Assembly: GCA_013391385.1 (NCBI GenBank) | Contig: JACBFI010000012.1 | Span: forward strand, 21,557 to 85,556 | Reading direction: 5' to 3' | DNA from: Sediminibacterium sp. Gen4 | Lineage (GTDB): Bacteria; Bacteroidota; Bacteroidia; Chitinophagales; Chitinophagaceae | DNA: 64,000 bases | Part shown: positions 50,706 through 60,700 of the stretch, in pieces | How the letters are laid out: each line of letters starts with the position of its first letter | Position numbering within the stretch: position 1 is the first letter of the stretch | Notes under the pieces: generated by a model | The model's database searches: none | The model's input: the letters and a program-made list of their open reading frames with translations, nothing else | What the model was told of the DNA's origin: nothing | Program-made: the position numbers and the translations under genes

Positions 50706-50861
50706 TCAGCTTCCTCTCGATCCACCCGTCTTAATCGGTTTTTTCGTTACACCTACCGCTTTGGCACCGGGTTTGGCGATGAATTTAGAAGTTTGCGCAG
50801 CATTTTTCGGTCCGCTGGCACCGGCCTTACCGCCTTTCTTGTTATTTACAGGTAATCCCAT
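50706..50861 (-). CDS. 51-residue basic protein, unknown function
   Basis: The frame starts ATG GGA TTA and ends TGA at 50706-50708. The product is very basic and glycine-rich: NNKKGGKAGASGPKNAAQTS, then KFIAKPGAKAVGVTKKPIKT and GGSRGS. About a quarter of residues are Lys or Arg. Similar tiny Lys/Gly-rich proteins with the words GPKNAAQTSKFI and KPIKTGG occur in Chitinophagaceae as far as I recall, but no function is known; nucleic acid or ribosome binding is only a guess. A perfect TATATTTG box 17 bp upstream supports it as a real gene. It is too short for standard gene calling thresholds and is easily missed. Confidence 0.75.
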   Translation of the reverse strand: MGLPVNNKKGGKAGASGPKNAAQTSKFIAKPGAKAVGVTKKPIKTGGSRGS

Positions 50862-50877
50862 GATTATTGGTTTTTAT

Positions 50878-50885
50878 CAAATATA
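50878..50885 (-). promoter_or_regulatory. Promoter -7 box (TATATTTG) of the 51-residue protein gene
   Basis: A perfect TAnnTTTG box lies 16 bp before the ATG at 50861 on the minus strand. Confidence 0.65.
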
Positions 50886-51019
50886 CTGAAACCGATTTTG
50901 AAGTTTGATTTTTTGATTTCCTGTTTTTTTGAATTTTTACTTTTGACTTTTGAATTCTTCTCCAGATCAAAAAATCAAAGATAAAAAGCCGTATTTTGAC
51001 CCACCCAAAAAACAACGAT

Positions 51020-52678
51020 ATGTCTGCTACGATTGCTTATGATTATGCCAAATACAAAACCCCAGTTGGGACACAACTGAATTGTAAAGGATGGATTCAG
51101 GAAGCGGCATTGCGTATGTTGCTGAATAATCTGGATCCCGCTGTGGCGGAAAGACCGGAAGAACTAATCGTATATGGCGGAAGAGGAAAAGCTGCACGGA
51201 ATATCGAAGCATTGGATCAAATCATTGCTTCTTTGAAAAAATTGGAGAACGATGAAACACTTTTGATCCAAAGCGGTAAGCCGGTGGGGATTTTAAAAAC
51301 ACATCCTGATGCCCCCCGTGTATTATTGTCGAATTCTCAACTTGTTCCCAATTGGGCGAACTGGAAACATTTTACAGAGTTGGAACAAAAGGGATTGATG
51401 ATGTATGGACAAATGACCGCAGGTTCCTGGATCTATATTGGCTCGCAAGGCATTGTACAAGGAACGTATGAAACCTTCGCAGCAGTAGCCGACAAACATT
51501 TCGGAGGTTCATTAAAAGGCACTTTGAGTGTTACTGCTGGATTGGGAGGTATGGGTGGTGCTCAACCTTTGGCCATTACCATGTGCGATGGTGTTGCATT
51601 GTGCGCAGAAGTAGAAGAGTGGCGTATTGATAAACGTATAGAAACCCGATACCTGGATATCAAATACACTTCAGTTGATGAAGCCATCGATCATGCGGTT
51701 GCTGCGCGTGAAAAAGGAGAACGATTGAGTATTGGAGTGTTATGTAATGCCATCACCTTATTACAAAGACTGATCGAAAGAAACATAAAAGTAGATGTAT
51801 TGACAGACCAAACATCTGCACATGATCCATTGATCGGTTATATTCCACATACGCTGGATAATCAAGCTGCGAATGTATTGAGAGAGAAAGATCCCGATGC
51901 CTATATTGCACTAGCATATGACAGCATGAAATTGCATGTGGAATTGATGATTCAATTGCAACAATCCGGTGCCATCACTTTTGATTATGGTAACAACCTA
52001 CGCGCTCGTGCTGCTGAACATGGATTGAAAAACGCTTTTGACTTCCCCGGTTTTGTTCCCGCTTATATCCGTCCATTGTTTTGTGAAGGAAAAGGTCCAT
52101 TTCGTTGGGCTGCACTCAGCGGCGATCCTGCTGATATTGCTGTTACGGATGAATTGATCATGCAGTTATTTCCTGAAAACAAATCGATGTTGCGTTGGAT
52201 GAAAATGGCTAAAGAAAGAATTGCCTTTCAGGGATTACCGGCAAGGATCTGCTGGTTGGGACAAGGCGAAAGAGAAAAAGCGGGATTGGCATTCAATGAA
52301 CTGGTCAAAACCGGAAAAGTAAAAGCCCCCATCGTCATTGGTCGCGATCATTTGGATACCGGCTCCGTTGCATCGCCTAACCGCGAAACAGAAGCCATGT
52401 TAGATGGAAGTGATGCGGTAGCCGATTGGCCGATCTTGAATGCATTGGTAAATACAGCCGGTGGCGCTAGTTGGGTAAGTTTGCATCATGGCGGTGGAGT
52501 AGGCATGGGGTATAGCATTCATGCAGGGATGGTGATTGTGGCAGATGGTACAGATGCAGCAGCTCAAAGACTTGCACGTGTACTACGCAATGATCCGGGT
52601 ATGGGTGTGATCAGACATGCCGATGCGGGATATGAAATAGCGCAACAAACATTGTCCAAACATAATTTAGGATTGTAG
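51020..52678 (+). CDS. hutU: Urocanate hydratase
   Basis: The 552-residue enzyme uses tightly bound NAD to hydrate urocanate in histidine breakdown. Landmarks are [71 protein letters not shown], the NAD-binding [14 protein letters not shown] and the conserved Cys motif [22 protein letters not shown]. The longest frame starts at TTG 50996, inside a TATTTTGA promoter-like sequence; the ATG at 51020 ([12 protein letters not shown]) is the family start. No hutH, hutI or hutG gene is in the window, so the pathway is scattered or continues elsewhere. Confidence 0.95.
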   Translation: MSATIAYDYAKYKTPVGTQLNCKGWIQEAALRMLLNNLDPAVAERPEELIVYGGRGKAARNIEALDQIIASLKKLENDETLLIQSGKPVGILKTHPDAPRVLLSNSQLVPNWANWKHFTELEQKGLMMYGQMTAGSWIYIGSQGIVQGTYETFAAVADKHFGGSLKGTLSVTAGLGGMGGAQPLAITMCDGVALCAEVEEWRIDKRIETRYLDIKYTSVDEAIDHAVAAREKGERLSIGVLCNAITLLQRLIERNIKVDVLTDQTSAHDPLIGYIPHTLDNQAANVLREKDPDAYIALAYDSMKLHVELMIQLQQSGAITFDYGNNLRARAAEHGLKNAFDFPGFVPAYIRPLFCEGKGPFRWAALSGDPADIAVTDELIMQLFPENKSMLRWMKMAKERIAFQGLPARICWLGQGEREKAGLAFNELVKTGKVKAPIVIGRDHLDTGSVASPNRETEAMLDGSDAVADWPILNALVNTAGGASWVSLHHGGGVGMGYSIHAGMVIVADGTDAAAQRLARVLRNDPGMGVIRHADAGYEIAQQTLSKHNLGL

Positions 52679-52684
52679 GCGAAG

Positions 52685-52773
52685 GATGGGACGCAGATTT
52701 TTATGATTATTTATGATTGATCATAACCAATCATATCCGAAGGATTCCTAGAGGAAAAAATCTGCGTCCCATC
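52685..52773. terminator. Long hairpin between convergent hutU and DUF gene
   Basis: GATGGGACGCAGATTTTT (52685-52702) and its exact reverse complement (52756-52773) form an 18-bp stem. The 53-bp loop holds a further ATGATTGATCAT/ATGATTGGTT-type pairing. T-runs at the inner end suit termination from both sides less well than usual, so it may instead be a dispersed element. Confidence 0.65.
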
Positions 52774-52784
52774 TATAACTTCAA

Positions 52785-53348
52785 TCAATCAAGCCGCTTC
52801 ATCAGCATATCATCAATCTTTTTGAAAAGATGATAAGGCTTATAAGTCCGCCATTCAGGTAGCTCAACTAACTCAATATAATAATTCAGTTTTTTCTTTT
52901 TGAAATCATACTGTGCTGCCTCACTCATATTCAATGCAACCGCCCATCCATTTTCTTCACTCAGTTCTTCATACCATTCCTGATAATACTCCTTATCACT
53001 ACTATGAAAGTTGAGGACATTTTCTGCGATGAGAATGTATTTTACGATGCCTTGCTTATATAAAAGATCCATCACTTCACGTTTCAGTTCCATGATATCA
53101 TTCTCAATCGCATCATTCCATTCACCGATCAATTCAATGACGGCAAAATTCAACTCATAATCTACATAGATGATCTTGAGGTATAAAGTCTTGCTCCCAA
53201 AATCATCCCACTGCGGATGGATATAATAGTTGTAAACTGTTTGCGAAAATTCGAACTCACTATACGTGCGCCCAAAAAAAGGAGAACGACTGTCTTCCTC
53301 CGAAACATAAATATGACGCCAGTTATAAAATGGTTCGATGTTGTGCAT
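52785..53348 (-). CDS. Conserved protein of unknown function
   Basis: The 187-residue acidic, aromatic-rich cytoplasmic protein (HNIEPFYNWRHIYVSEEDSRSPFFGRTYSEFEFSQTVYNYYIHPQWDDFGSKTLYLKIIYVDYELNFAVIELIGEWND) has no signal peptide or membrane span. I do not recognise a named family, although the word pattern NWRHIYxSEEDxRSPFFGR looks strongly constrained and is probably conserved in the phylum. The start codon is directly abutted by a heptad array at 53349-53444, as at ispE. It converges on hutU across a long hairpin and is separated from murQ by the array. Confidence 0.78.
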   Translation of the reverse strand: MHNIEPFYNWRHIYVSEEDSRSPFFGRTYSEFEFSQTVYNYYIHPQWDDFGSKTLYLKIIYVDYELNFAVIELIGEWNDAIENDIMELKREVMDLLYKQGIVKYILIAENVLNFHSSDKEYYQEWYEELSEENGWAVALNMSEAAQYDFKKKKLNYYIELVELPEWRTYKPYHLFKKIDDMLMKRLD

Positions 53349-53444
53349 GGAGAGAAAATAAGAAATAAGAAATATGAAATAAGGAATAAAAAAGTAGGTG
53401 CAAATTTACTTTCTTATTCCTGATTTCTCTGTTCATTATTCCTC
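53349..53444. repeat. Heptad-period array and hairpin, word AAGAAAT
   Basis: Words AAGAAAT, AAGAAAT, ATGAAAT, AAGGAAT on one side and TTATTCC, TGATTTC, TCTGTTC on the other follow 7-bp steps and can pair around the GGTGCAAAT loop. One edge abuts the start codon at 53348 and the other the murQ stop region. Confidence 0.8.
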
Positions 53445-53447
53445 TGT

Positions 53448-54266
53448 TTAACTGCCTGCTGCTTCCACAGCTTTCTTCACGCTTCCGTGTTTTAACAACA
53501 GGTCTTTGGCTACTTCGTATTCGGTGATCTTAAGTTTGTCCATCACCATTTTTACACCTCTATCTACCAACTTCACATTACTCAATTGCATATTCACCAT
53601 CTTATTGTCTTCTACTCGTCCGAGTTGTATCATGACAGAAGTGGAGATCATATTCAATACCAGTTTTTGCGCGGTACCACTTTTCATACGGGTACTACCG
53701 GTCACAAACTCAGGTCCAACCACTACCTCTACCGGAAAATCTGCTTCTCTGGATACCGGTGAATTGGGATTACAACTGATACTTCCCGTAATGATGCCTC
53801 TTTTACGGCATTCTTTCAAAGCACTGATGACATAAGGGGTGGTGCCGCTTGCGGCTAATCCAACCACTACATCTTTATCACTGATGAAATGTTTTTGCAG
53901 ATCGGCCCATCCTTGTTCGGTGCTGTCTTCTGCAAATTCAACCGCTTGTGTAATGGCTTTATCACCACCGGCAATCAAACCAATTACCAAACCATAAGGA
54001 ACACCAAAACTTGGCGGACATTCACTCGCATCTACAATACCCAATCTACCACTGGTACCGGCGCCGATGTAGAATAGGCGTCCACCCGCGAGCATTTTAT
54101 CAGAAATAGCAGCTACTAATTTTTCAATCTGAGGGATGGCTTTTTCCACGGCATGTGGAACCATTTTGTCTTCGTTGTTGATATTCATCAGCAACTCTTG
54201 AATCGACATTTTTTCTAAATGTCTGTATGTAGATGCCTGTTCGGTAACTTTAATAAACTCAGCCAT
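53448..54266 (-). CDS. murQ: N-acetylmuramic acid 6-phosphate etherase
   Basis: The 272-residue SIS-domain enzyme removes lactate from MurNAc 6-phosphate during cell wall recycling. Landmarks are GGRLFYIGAGTSGRLGIVDASECPPSFG, which binds the sugar phosphate, LIAGGDKAITQAVEFAEDSTEQGWADL with the catalytic Glu in AEDS, VVGLAASGTTPYVISAL and GPEFVTGSTRMKSGTAQKLVLNMIST. It is slightly shorter than the 298-residue E. coli protein. The sugar kinase gene ends 9 bp upstream, so the two genes form an operon for using recovered amino sugars. Confidence 0.95.
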   Translation of the reverse strand: MAEFIKVTEQASTYRHLEKMSIQELLMNINNEDKMVPHAVEKAIPQIEKLVAAISDKMLAGGRLFYIGAGTSGRLGIVDASECPPSFGVPYGLVIGLIAGGDKAITQAVEFAEDSTEQGWADLQKHFISDKDVVVGLAASGTTPYVISALKECRKRGIITGSISCNPNSPVSREADFPVEVVVGPEFVTGSTRMKSGTAQKLVLNMISTSVMIQLGRVEDNKMVNMQLSNVKLVDRGVKMVMDKLKITEYEVAKDLLLKHGSVKKAVEAAGS

Positions 54267-54275
54267 AATTCTTTT

Positions 54276-55118
54276 TTAGCGATGATATTCAATAAGGCCC
54301 TGCATCGGGGCTTTCAATACCCTTCCCAGTTCCAGTTCATAAGTGCTGCAAAGTTCTTTTAATACATCTTTGAAACCAAATGCAATACTTCCCACAAAAT
54401 GAATGGGATGCGTCCAGCTTTCTCTGTATTTGTATAAATGCGTGAAGAAGAAATCATTCAGTCCATCTTCGATAATATTCTCGATCATATAATGGCCACG
54501 GTTCTCTGCGAGAAATATGGCATAGGATGCCAGGTATCTATTGGCCAATGGTTTTTTATACACGTTTTCCAGTATCTCCATGGGAGTCACCATAAAACGT
54601 TTTTCAAAACGTGCTTTGAGTTCTTCATCGTAAGTATTGTAGAGATAATATTGCACCACTTTTTTACCCAAATACGCGCCACTTCCTTCATCACCCAGAA
54701 TATAGCCCAAACCCGGACTGTTCTTCACGATTTTCTTTCCATTGTAAAAACAGGAATTGGCGCCGGTGCCCAAAATACAGGCAATACCTTTTGATTTGCC
54801 ACATAAAGCCCTTGCTGCGGCGAGCAGATCATTTTGTACTTCTGTTTTTGATTTCGGAAATAACTTTTTGAAGACGGCTTTAACAATTTTGACATTGTTT
54901 GGATTACCCAAGCCCGTACCGTAGAAATAGATTTCTTGAACAGTGATGTTTTTTAATTTGGGGAGTAATTCCTTTTCCAACAGGCTGATGATCTGTGGTC
55001 CGGATAGAAAATAAGGACTGATTCCTTGTGTATAAATGGTTTTCTTCTTCTTTCCGTTCTCCAATACACACCATTCACATTTAGTGGCACCACTATCGGC
55101 GATTAATCTTACAGGCAT
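54276..55118 (-). CDS. BadF/BadG-type N-acetylglucosamine/MurNAc kinase family protein
   Basis: The 280-residue protein has the ASKHA kinase fold: phosphate 1 ADSGATKCEWCVLENGKKK, phosphate 2 AACILGTGANSCFYNGKKIVKNSPGLGYILGDEGSGAYLGKKVV, and adenosine motif HFVGSIAFGFKDVL. The family includes eukaryote-type GlcNAc kinases and bacterial MurK, which phosphorylates MurNAc and GlcNAc. Being 9 bp upstream of murQ it probably supplies MurNAc 6-phosphate for MurQ, which replaces a PTS route not seen here. The ATG at 55118 (MPVRLIADSG) is preferred over a TTG two codons earlier. Confidence 0.88.
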   Translation of the reverse strand: MPVRLIADSGATKCEWCVLENGKKKKTIYTQGISPYFLSGPQIISLLEKELLPKLKNITVQEIYFYGTGLGNPNNVKIVKAVFKKLFPKSKTEVQNDLLAAARALCGKSKGIACILGTGANSCFYNGKKIVKNSPGLGYILGDEGSGAYLGKKVVQYYLYNTYDEELKARFEKRFMVTPMEILENVYKKPLANRYLASYAIFLAENRGHYMIENIIEDGLNDFFFTHLYKYRESWTHPIHFVGSIAFGFKDVLKELCSTYELELGRVLKAPMQGLIEYHR

Positions 55119-55276
55119 AAACAAATTTTGAAGACGGATTATGTCAACAAGCCACGAAGTACGAAAATTTTAATGAAAATGCCGCTTGTTTTGTTGAATG
55201 TTTCAATACTAATAGCTGTTAGCCGTTTATCAGGAACATCCGCTTTAGTTAGGCTTGAATTTCAGATATTTGCCGT

Positions 55277-56863
55277 ATGGGAAATAATAAAGTAAAGGTT
55301 TGGTTGCCGTTGATGTTCTCCGTAGTGATGGTTTTGGGTATGATCATTGGATATCAATTAAGGGATAAAACCCAGGGTAGCCGCTTTTTAACGATCAATA
55401 AAAGAACGGCATTACAGGAATTGGTTGAGCTGATCAGGAATAAGTATGTTGACCCGGTAAAAGTGGATAGCATTACACAGGTAACTGCCGATGAGTTACT
55501 GTCTCGTCTCGATCCCCATTCAGTATATATTCCTGCCAAAGACCTGATGGAAGTGAATGAAGAATTGATGGGTAATTTTCAGGGTATTGGTGTGGAGTTT
55601 CAATTGTTGAATGATACGGTACATGTGATGAATGTGATGAAGGGGGGACCTTCGGAGAAAGCGGGGATCATGGTGGGTGATCGTTTGATCAAAGTGGATG
55701 ATAGTATTGTGATTGCAGGAAAAAAGATCAAACCCGATGATGTGCGTGCCATATTGCGTGGACCTGCTGAATCAAAAGTGCAGGTGAATATCTTGAGAGG
55801 ACAGGAAGAAAAGAAAGTCACGATTCAACGTGGTGTTATCCCTGTACCTACCGTGGATGTTTCTTACATGATTACACCGGAAACCGGATTCATCAGGATC
55901 AATCGTTTTGGGGAACCTACTTATGAAGAGTTCATGCAGCAACTGGAAAAATTGCAAGCGTTGGGAATGAAAGAATTGATCTTGGATCTGCGTGGGAATG
56001 GTGGTGGACTCTTAAAAGAGGCAACAGATATTGCGGATGAGTTTTTGGATGGAGATAAGTTGATCGTGTATACAGAAGGGGAGCATGTTCCCAAAATGGA
56101 ATACCGTTGTAAAAGAGATGGTTTGTTTGAAAAAGGAAAATTGGTCGTACTGGTAGATGAAACTTCTGCATCGGCTAGTGAAGTGTTAAGTGGCGCATTA
56201 CAAGATTGGGACAGAGCTACCATTATAGGCAGACGCTCTTTCGGGAAAGGATTGGTGCAGCAGCAATTTCAATTGTCTGATGGAAGTGCAGTTCGATTAA
56301 CCATTGCAAGATATTTTACGCCATTGGGTAGGAGTATTCAGAAAGCCTACGATAAGGGTAAATCGAAGTATGAAGAAGAATTGGTGAATCGTTGGCACAA
56401 TGGAGAGTTGGTGAAAGCAGATACGGTAAAGCCATCGGGTAAATCGTACAAAACACCCGGAGGTAAAATCGTGTACGGTGGGGGAGGCATTACACCGGAT
56501 ATGTTCGTGCCTTACGATACTTCAAAATTGGATACAGCATTAACTGCGATGTATTACAAAAGCACCATGAATAATTTTGTGTATCGTCTTTATTTGCAGG
56601 ATGCGCAAAAATTCAAGTCATTCAAAACACCGGATGATTTGTACAAGCAATTCAATCCGGGTGAAATAGAATGGAAACAATTGGTAGATTTTGCAGCGAA
56701 TGATAGTATCCGTTTAAATGGAGCTTCTTCAAAAGATAAAACTTTACTCTTGAAAACGATTCAGCTGATGATGGCACGTCAGATATGGAGAACGCAGGGA
56801 TATTATGAAGTGCAAAACAAGACTGATCAAACGATTAAAAAAGCATTGGAAGTTTTACAATAA
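55277..56863 (+). CDS. S41 family C-terminal processing peptidase (CtpA-like)
   Basis: The 528-residue protease has an N-terminal anchor (VWLPLMFSVVMVLGMIIGYQL), a helical cap, a PDZ domain (about residues 85-165: GNFQGIGVEFQLLNDTVHVMNVMKGGPSEKAGIMVGDRLIKVDD) and the S41 core with the catalytic Ser in VDETSASASEVLSGALQD and the Lys in GRRSFGKGLVQQQFQL. GFIRINRFGEPTYEEF and LDLRGNGGGLL are conserved. A C-terminal helical extension of about 120 residues follows. It cleaves protein tails in the periplasm. GATATTTG, one mismatch from a -7 box, ends 4 bp before the ATG. The DUF2490 gene follows after 19 bp. Confidence 0.93.
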   Translation: MGNNKVKVWLPLMFSVVMVLGMIIGYQLRDKTQGSRFLTINKRTALQELVELIRNKYVDPVKVDSITQVTADELLSRLDPHSVYIPAKDLMEVNEELMGNFQGIGVEFQLLNDTVHVMNVMKGGPSEKAGIMVGDRLIKVDDSIVIAGKKIKPDDVRAILRGPAESKVQVNILRGQEEKKVTIQRGVIPVPTVDVSYMITPETGFIRINRFGEPTYEEFMQQLEKLQALGMKELILDLRGNGGGLLKEATDIADEFLDGDKLIVYTEGEHVPKMEYRCKRDGLFEKGKLVVLVDETSASASEVLSGALQDWDRATIIGRRSFGKGLVQQQFQLSDGSAVRLTIARYFTPLGRSIQKAYDKGKSKYEEELVNRWHNGELVKADTVKPSGKSYKTPGGKIVYGGGGITPDMFVPYDTSKLDTALTAMYYKSTMNNFVYRLYLQDAQKFKSFKTPDDLYKQFNPGEIEWKQLVDFAANDSIRLNGASSKDKTLLLKTIQLMMARQIWRTQGYYEVQNKTDQTIKKALEVLQ

Positions 56864-56882
56864 ATCAGCAATCTATTTTTAG

Positions 56883-57629
56883 ATGAAAATGAAGATCCAA
56901 TTATCACTTGTAGCCTTAATATTGGCAACAACTGTAATAGCCCAGCCCAAGAATACATCGCATGCCTCGCAAACATGGCTGGCTTATTTCAATCAAACCC
57001 GATTGAGTAATAAGTGGGGTTTATGGGCCGATTTCCAGATCCGTACACGGGAAGAACTCGTCAGTGATTTTTCTACCGGTATTGCTCGGGTGGGAGTGAC
57101 CTATTTTATTGATGACAATGTAAGATTAACATTGGGTTATGGTTTTATCAATAACTACCCACCAAATGATAACATCAAAGTCTCCCAGCCGGAACATCGT
57201 CCCTGGCAGCAAGTGCAATGGTTTACGAAGAATAAGCGAACGAGGCTGATGCAGTATATCCGTTTGGAGCAGCGTTATCGCAGAAGGTATCTCAACAATT
57301 CGGAGCTGGCAGACAGTTATGCTTTCAATTTCAGATTGCGTTATAATTTCTTCTACCAAATCCCATTAGATCCACAAGGATTGATTCCCAAGAAGTTATC
57401 AGCAATAGTAAATGATGAATTGCATATTAATTTCGGAAAACAGATCGTGAATAATTACTTCGACCAAAACCGACTGTTCCTAGGGCTGAACTACGCATTT
57501 GATAACAATAACAATCTGCAATTCGGTTATCTGAATACATTTATCCAGACTGCTGCAGGTAACCAGTATCGGAATATCAATGCTTTACGGGTGGCTTATG
57601 TACATAATTTGGATTTGAGGAAAAAGTAA
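56883..57629 (+). CDS. DUF2490 outer membrane beta-barrel protein
   Basis: The 248-residue product has a signal peptide (LSLVALILATTVIAQ) and alternating aromatic strands typical of an outer membrane barrel: TWLAYFNQTRLSNKWGLWADFQIRTREEL, ARVGVTYFIDDNVRLTLGYGF, RLMQYIRLEQRYRRRY and NRLFLGLNYAFDNNNNLQFGYLNTFI. The opening TWLAYFNQTRLSNKWGLWADFQ is the DUF2490 pattern. Function is unknown. It starts 19 bp after the Ctp protease gene, so the two may be coexpressed. Confidence 0.88.
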   Translation: MKMKIQLSLVALILATTVIAQPKNTSHASQTWLAYFNQTRLSNKWGLWADFQIRTREELVSDFSTGIARVGVTYFIDDNVRLTLGYGFINNYPPNDNIKVSQPEHRPWQQVQWFTKNKRTRLMQYIRLEQRYRRRYLNNSELADSYAFNFRLRYNFFYQIPLDPQGLIPKKLSAIVNDELHINFGKQIVNNYFDQNRLFLGLNYAFDNNNNLQFGYLNTFIQTAAGNQYRNINALRVAYVHNLDLRKK

Positions 57630-57715
57630 AAGAAGCAGGGCGGACGGAGTTTTTCTGGACAACTAATAGCTTTTTCTTAATGTTTAGCGGGGTCTTGGGT
57701 AATCCTAAAGGCTAT

Positions 57716-57740
57716 ATTTCACGTATTTTTACCGTGAAAT
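57716..57740 (+). other. ATTTCACG hairpin just before the giant surface protein start
   Basis: ATTTCACG (57716-57723) and CGTGAAAT (57733-57740) are exact inverted copies with the 9-bp spacer TATTTTTAC. The pair ends 5 bp before the ATG at 57746 and could be an operator or a translational control hairpin. Confidence 0.5.
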
Positions 57741-57745
57741 CCGCA

Positions 57746-60700
57746 ATGTCCAACACCAAAATTATAAAGCAGCTACCTATTCGAACCTGTCGAAAGATGG
57801 GATATCTTTTAGTATTGGTATTTGGTTTATTGGTAATGAATGTTGATGGAATGGCGCAGTGTACTGAAATAACCGCCGCCACCTATGTAGTGGACTTTTC
57901 ATCAGCAAAAGATACATCCTGGTCTGTGTCATCCAAAAGAACAGAAAAAGGGTGTGTTGATGGCAATGCGGGAAATACATGTGTTAAGTTCATTATTAAA
58001 TTAAATCCAGGGTCAGATTTAGTAAACTTCACCACTGATCAGAATACTGGGGCTAGCTTTTATTCAGTTAATTGCGGACAAACTTATTCAATTAATACTC
58101 CCGCTTGTATAACGGGTGGAACTACTGTATGTATAACTTTTTGTAAACCTGGTAATAATACTGAATTATATACTGTTACTGCATCTAGTATCATTAAGGC
58201 CTCAGGCGATCTGATTTTACGTCAAAATTGTTCTGGGACAATGAGTGTTAGTGGCGTATCAGCAGCGTCAGTCAATTGGAAATCTATTTTTCCTGGAACT
58301 GAAGGATTATACAATGGATATTTAAGTGCAATATCTGGAGTGACTAGCGTTACTGTTACACCAACTACGGGAGCTCCTTCATTTATAGACTATGAAGTGA
58401 GTGGAACTGGAGCTTGTGCTGGAACGAGAAGGGATACTGTTCGTGTTTATACAGTTCCTCCAATGACAGTTGCAATCAATCCCGCTACTCCTGCAATTTG
58501 TAATGGAGCGAGTGTGACGTTAAGTAGTACTGTATCTGGTGGTAATCCGCCTTATACTTATTCTTGGAATACAGGTCAAACAACCACAGGTATTACAACA
58601 TCAACTCCCGCAGCGTATACATTGACGGTTTCAGATAACACTGTGGGTTGTCCGGCTGTACAACAGGTGGCTAATGTAGCAGCAGCTCCTACACCTGCTG
58701 CTCCTACAGCATCAGGTGTTACTATTTGTAGTGGTACATCTGCAACATTAAACGCTTCTGGTTCAGGTGGGGATACGTTTCAGTGGTATGATGCTATAAC
58801 AGGAGGAAGCCTACTAGCAACCGGTGCCTCTTTTACAACGCCGATACTTACAGCTAATAGAACTTACTATGTGCAAACAACGGTTAATGGTTGTACCAGT
58901 ACAAGAACTGCAGTAACAGTTACAGTGAATAGTATTCCTGCTGCACCCACAGCATCAGGTGTGAGCATTTGTGCGGGCACTACAGCATCGCTTACTGCAA
59001 CTGGGTCGTCGGGTAGTTATCAGTGGTACAATGCTCCATCAGCGGGTACCTTGCTTTCTTCATCAGCTAATTTTGTTACACCTACACTATCTACTAATAC
59101 CACTTATTATGTGCAGGCCATGAATGGAAGCTGTGCGGGGCCGAAAACAGCGGTGACTGTTACAGTGAATAGTATTCCTGCAAACCCCACTATTGTGGGC
59201 GCATCTATTTGTAGTGGTAACAGTGCCACACTTACAGCAACAGCACCGGGAGGAACCTATGAGTGGTGGACAGCTTCATCTGGAGGAACAAGTTTAGGCA
59301 CAGGTATCGCTTATAATACAGGTACGTTAAGTACAACTACCACTTATTATGTGGAAACCACTGTAAACGGTTGTAAGAGTGCGGGGAGAACTGCGGTGAC
59401 GGTAACGGTAACTCCGACGCCGGCAGTACCCAACATTACAGGTACAGCTATTTGTGGTGGTAACTCAACCGGATTAACTGTTACCAGTCCGGTTGCCGGG
59501 GAGACTTATCGTTGGTATGATCAATCAACAGGAGGAAATCTGTTGCAAATTGGAACATCTTACACCACGCCGATCTTAAATGCTACAACGAATTATTATG
59601 TCTCTGCAACATCTTCGTCAGGCTGTACTAGTAATAGACAGACTTTTACATTGAATGTAACGCCTATTCAAGATCCGGTATTCACTTACCCATCAAGTAC
59701 ATTTTGTAAAACAGACCCTAGTACTCCTACACCTACAATTGTTTCTGGTGTATCGGGTACATTTAGTAGTTCTTCTACTGATTTGTCAATCAATTCAACA
59801 ACAGGTGCTATTAATTTAGCAACATCACAAACAGGAACATATATTGTTACATTAACAGTTTCTAGTGGATCCTGTACCTATGCGAGAAGCGCAACTATTA
59901 ATATTGTCAATACAACACCCAATCCAAATTTTGATTATGGTACAGGTCAATTTTGTGTGAATCAAACAAATGTATCGGCTTCTTTTACAGCTACTGGGGG
60001 AATACCTGGTGTTTTTACCAGTACACCAGCGGGATTAACTTTTCAAAATCCCTCAACAGGAGAAATTAATTTCTCTCAAACCGCAGCTGGGTCTTATATA
60101 ATCACTAATACTATTACTGGTGCTGGGGGATGTGCCACTGTATCAGCAACATTTGCTATCAATGTAGCGTCTCCTCCTACAGCTAATGCAGGTGCTAATG
60201 CGGTAGGTTGCGAGGGGCAGCCTATTGCATTGAATGGCATAATCGGCGGTACTGCATCTTCCGGTGTATGGTCAATTGTAGGGTCTGCTAGTCAAGGAAC
60301 TTTTTCAGATAATAATTCACTAACCAGTTCATTTACTCCAGCTATTGGGCAAAGTTTTATTACGCTAAGACTAACCACTAATAATCCTACAGGAGTTTGT
60401 ACTGCCGTAAGTGATGATCTTACAGTTGAAGTAAAGCCAACACCACAACTCCCAACTATTACAACATCTTCAATTTGTAATGGCGCCACCGCAACACTAA
60501 TTGCAACGGCACCGGGTGGTACTTATCGATGGTATGATGTAGCTTCAGGAGGGAGTGAGTTAATTACTCCAGCAAGTACTTATACAACAGCAGTTCTTAA
60601 TTCAGATAAAACCTACTATGTCTCAGTTACTTCTGCTGATGGTTGTACAAGCGCACGTCAACCTGTAACTGTAACAGTAAAACCGTTGCCTATTATTACT

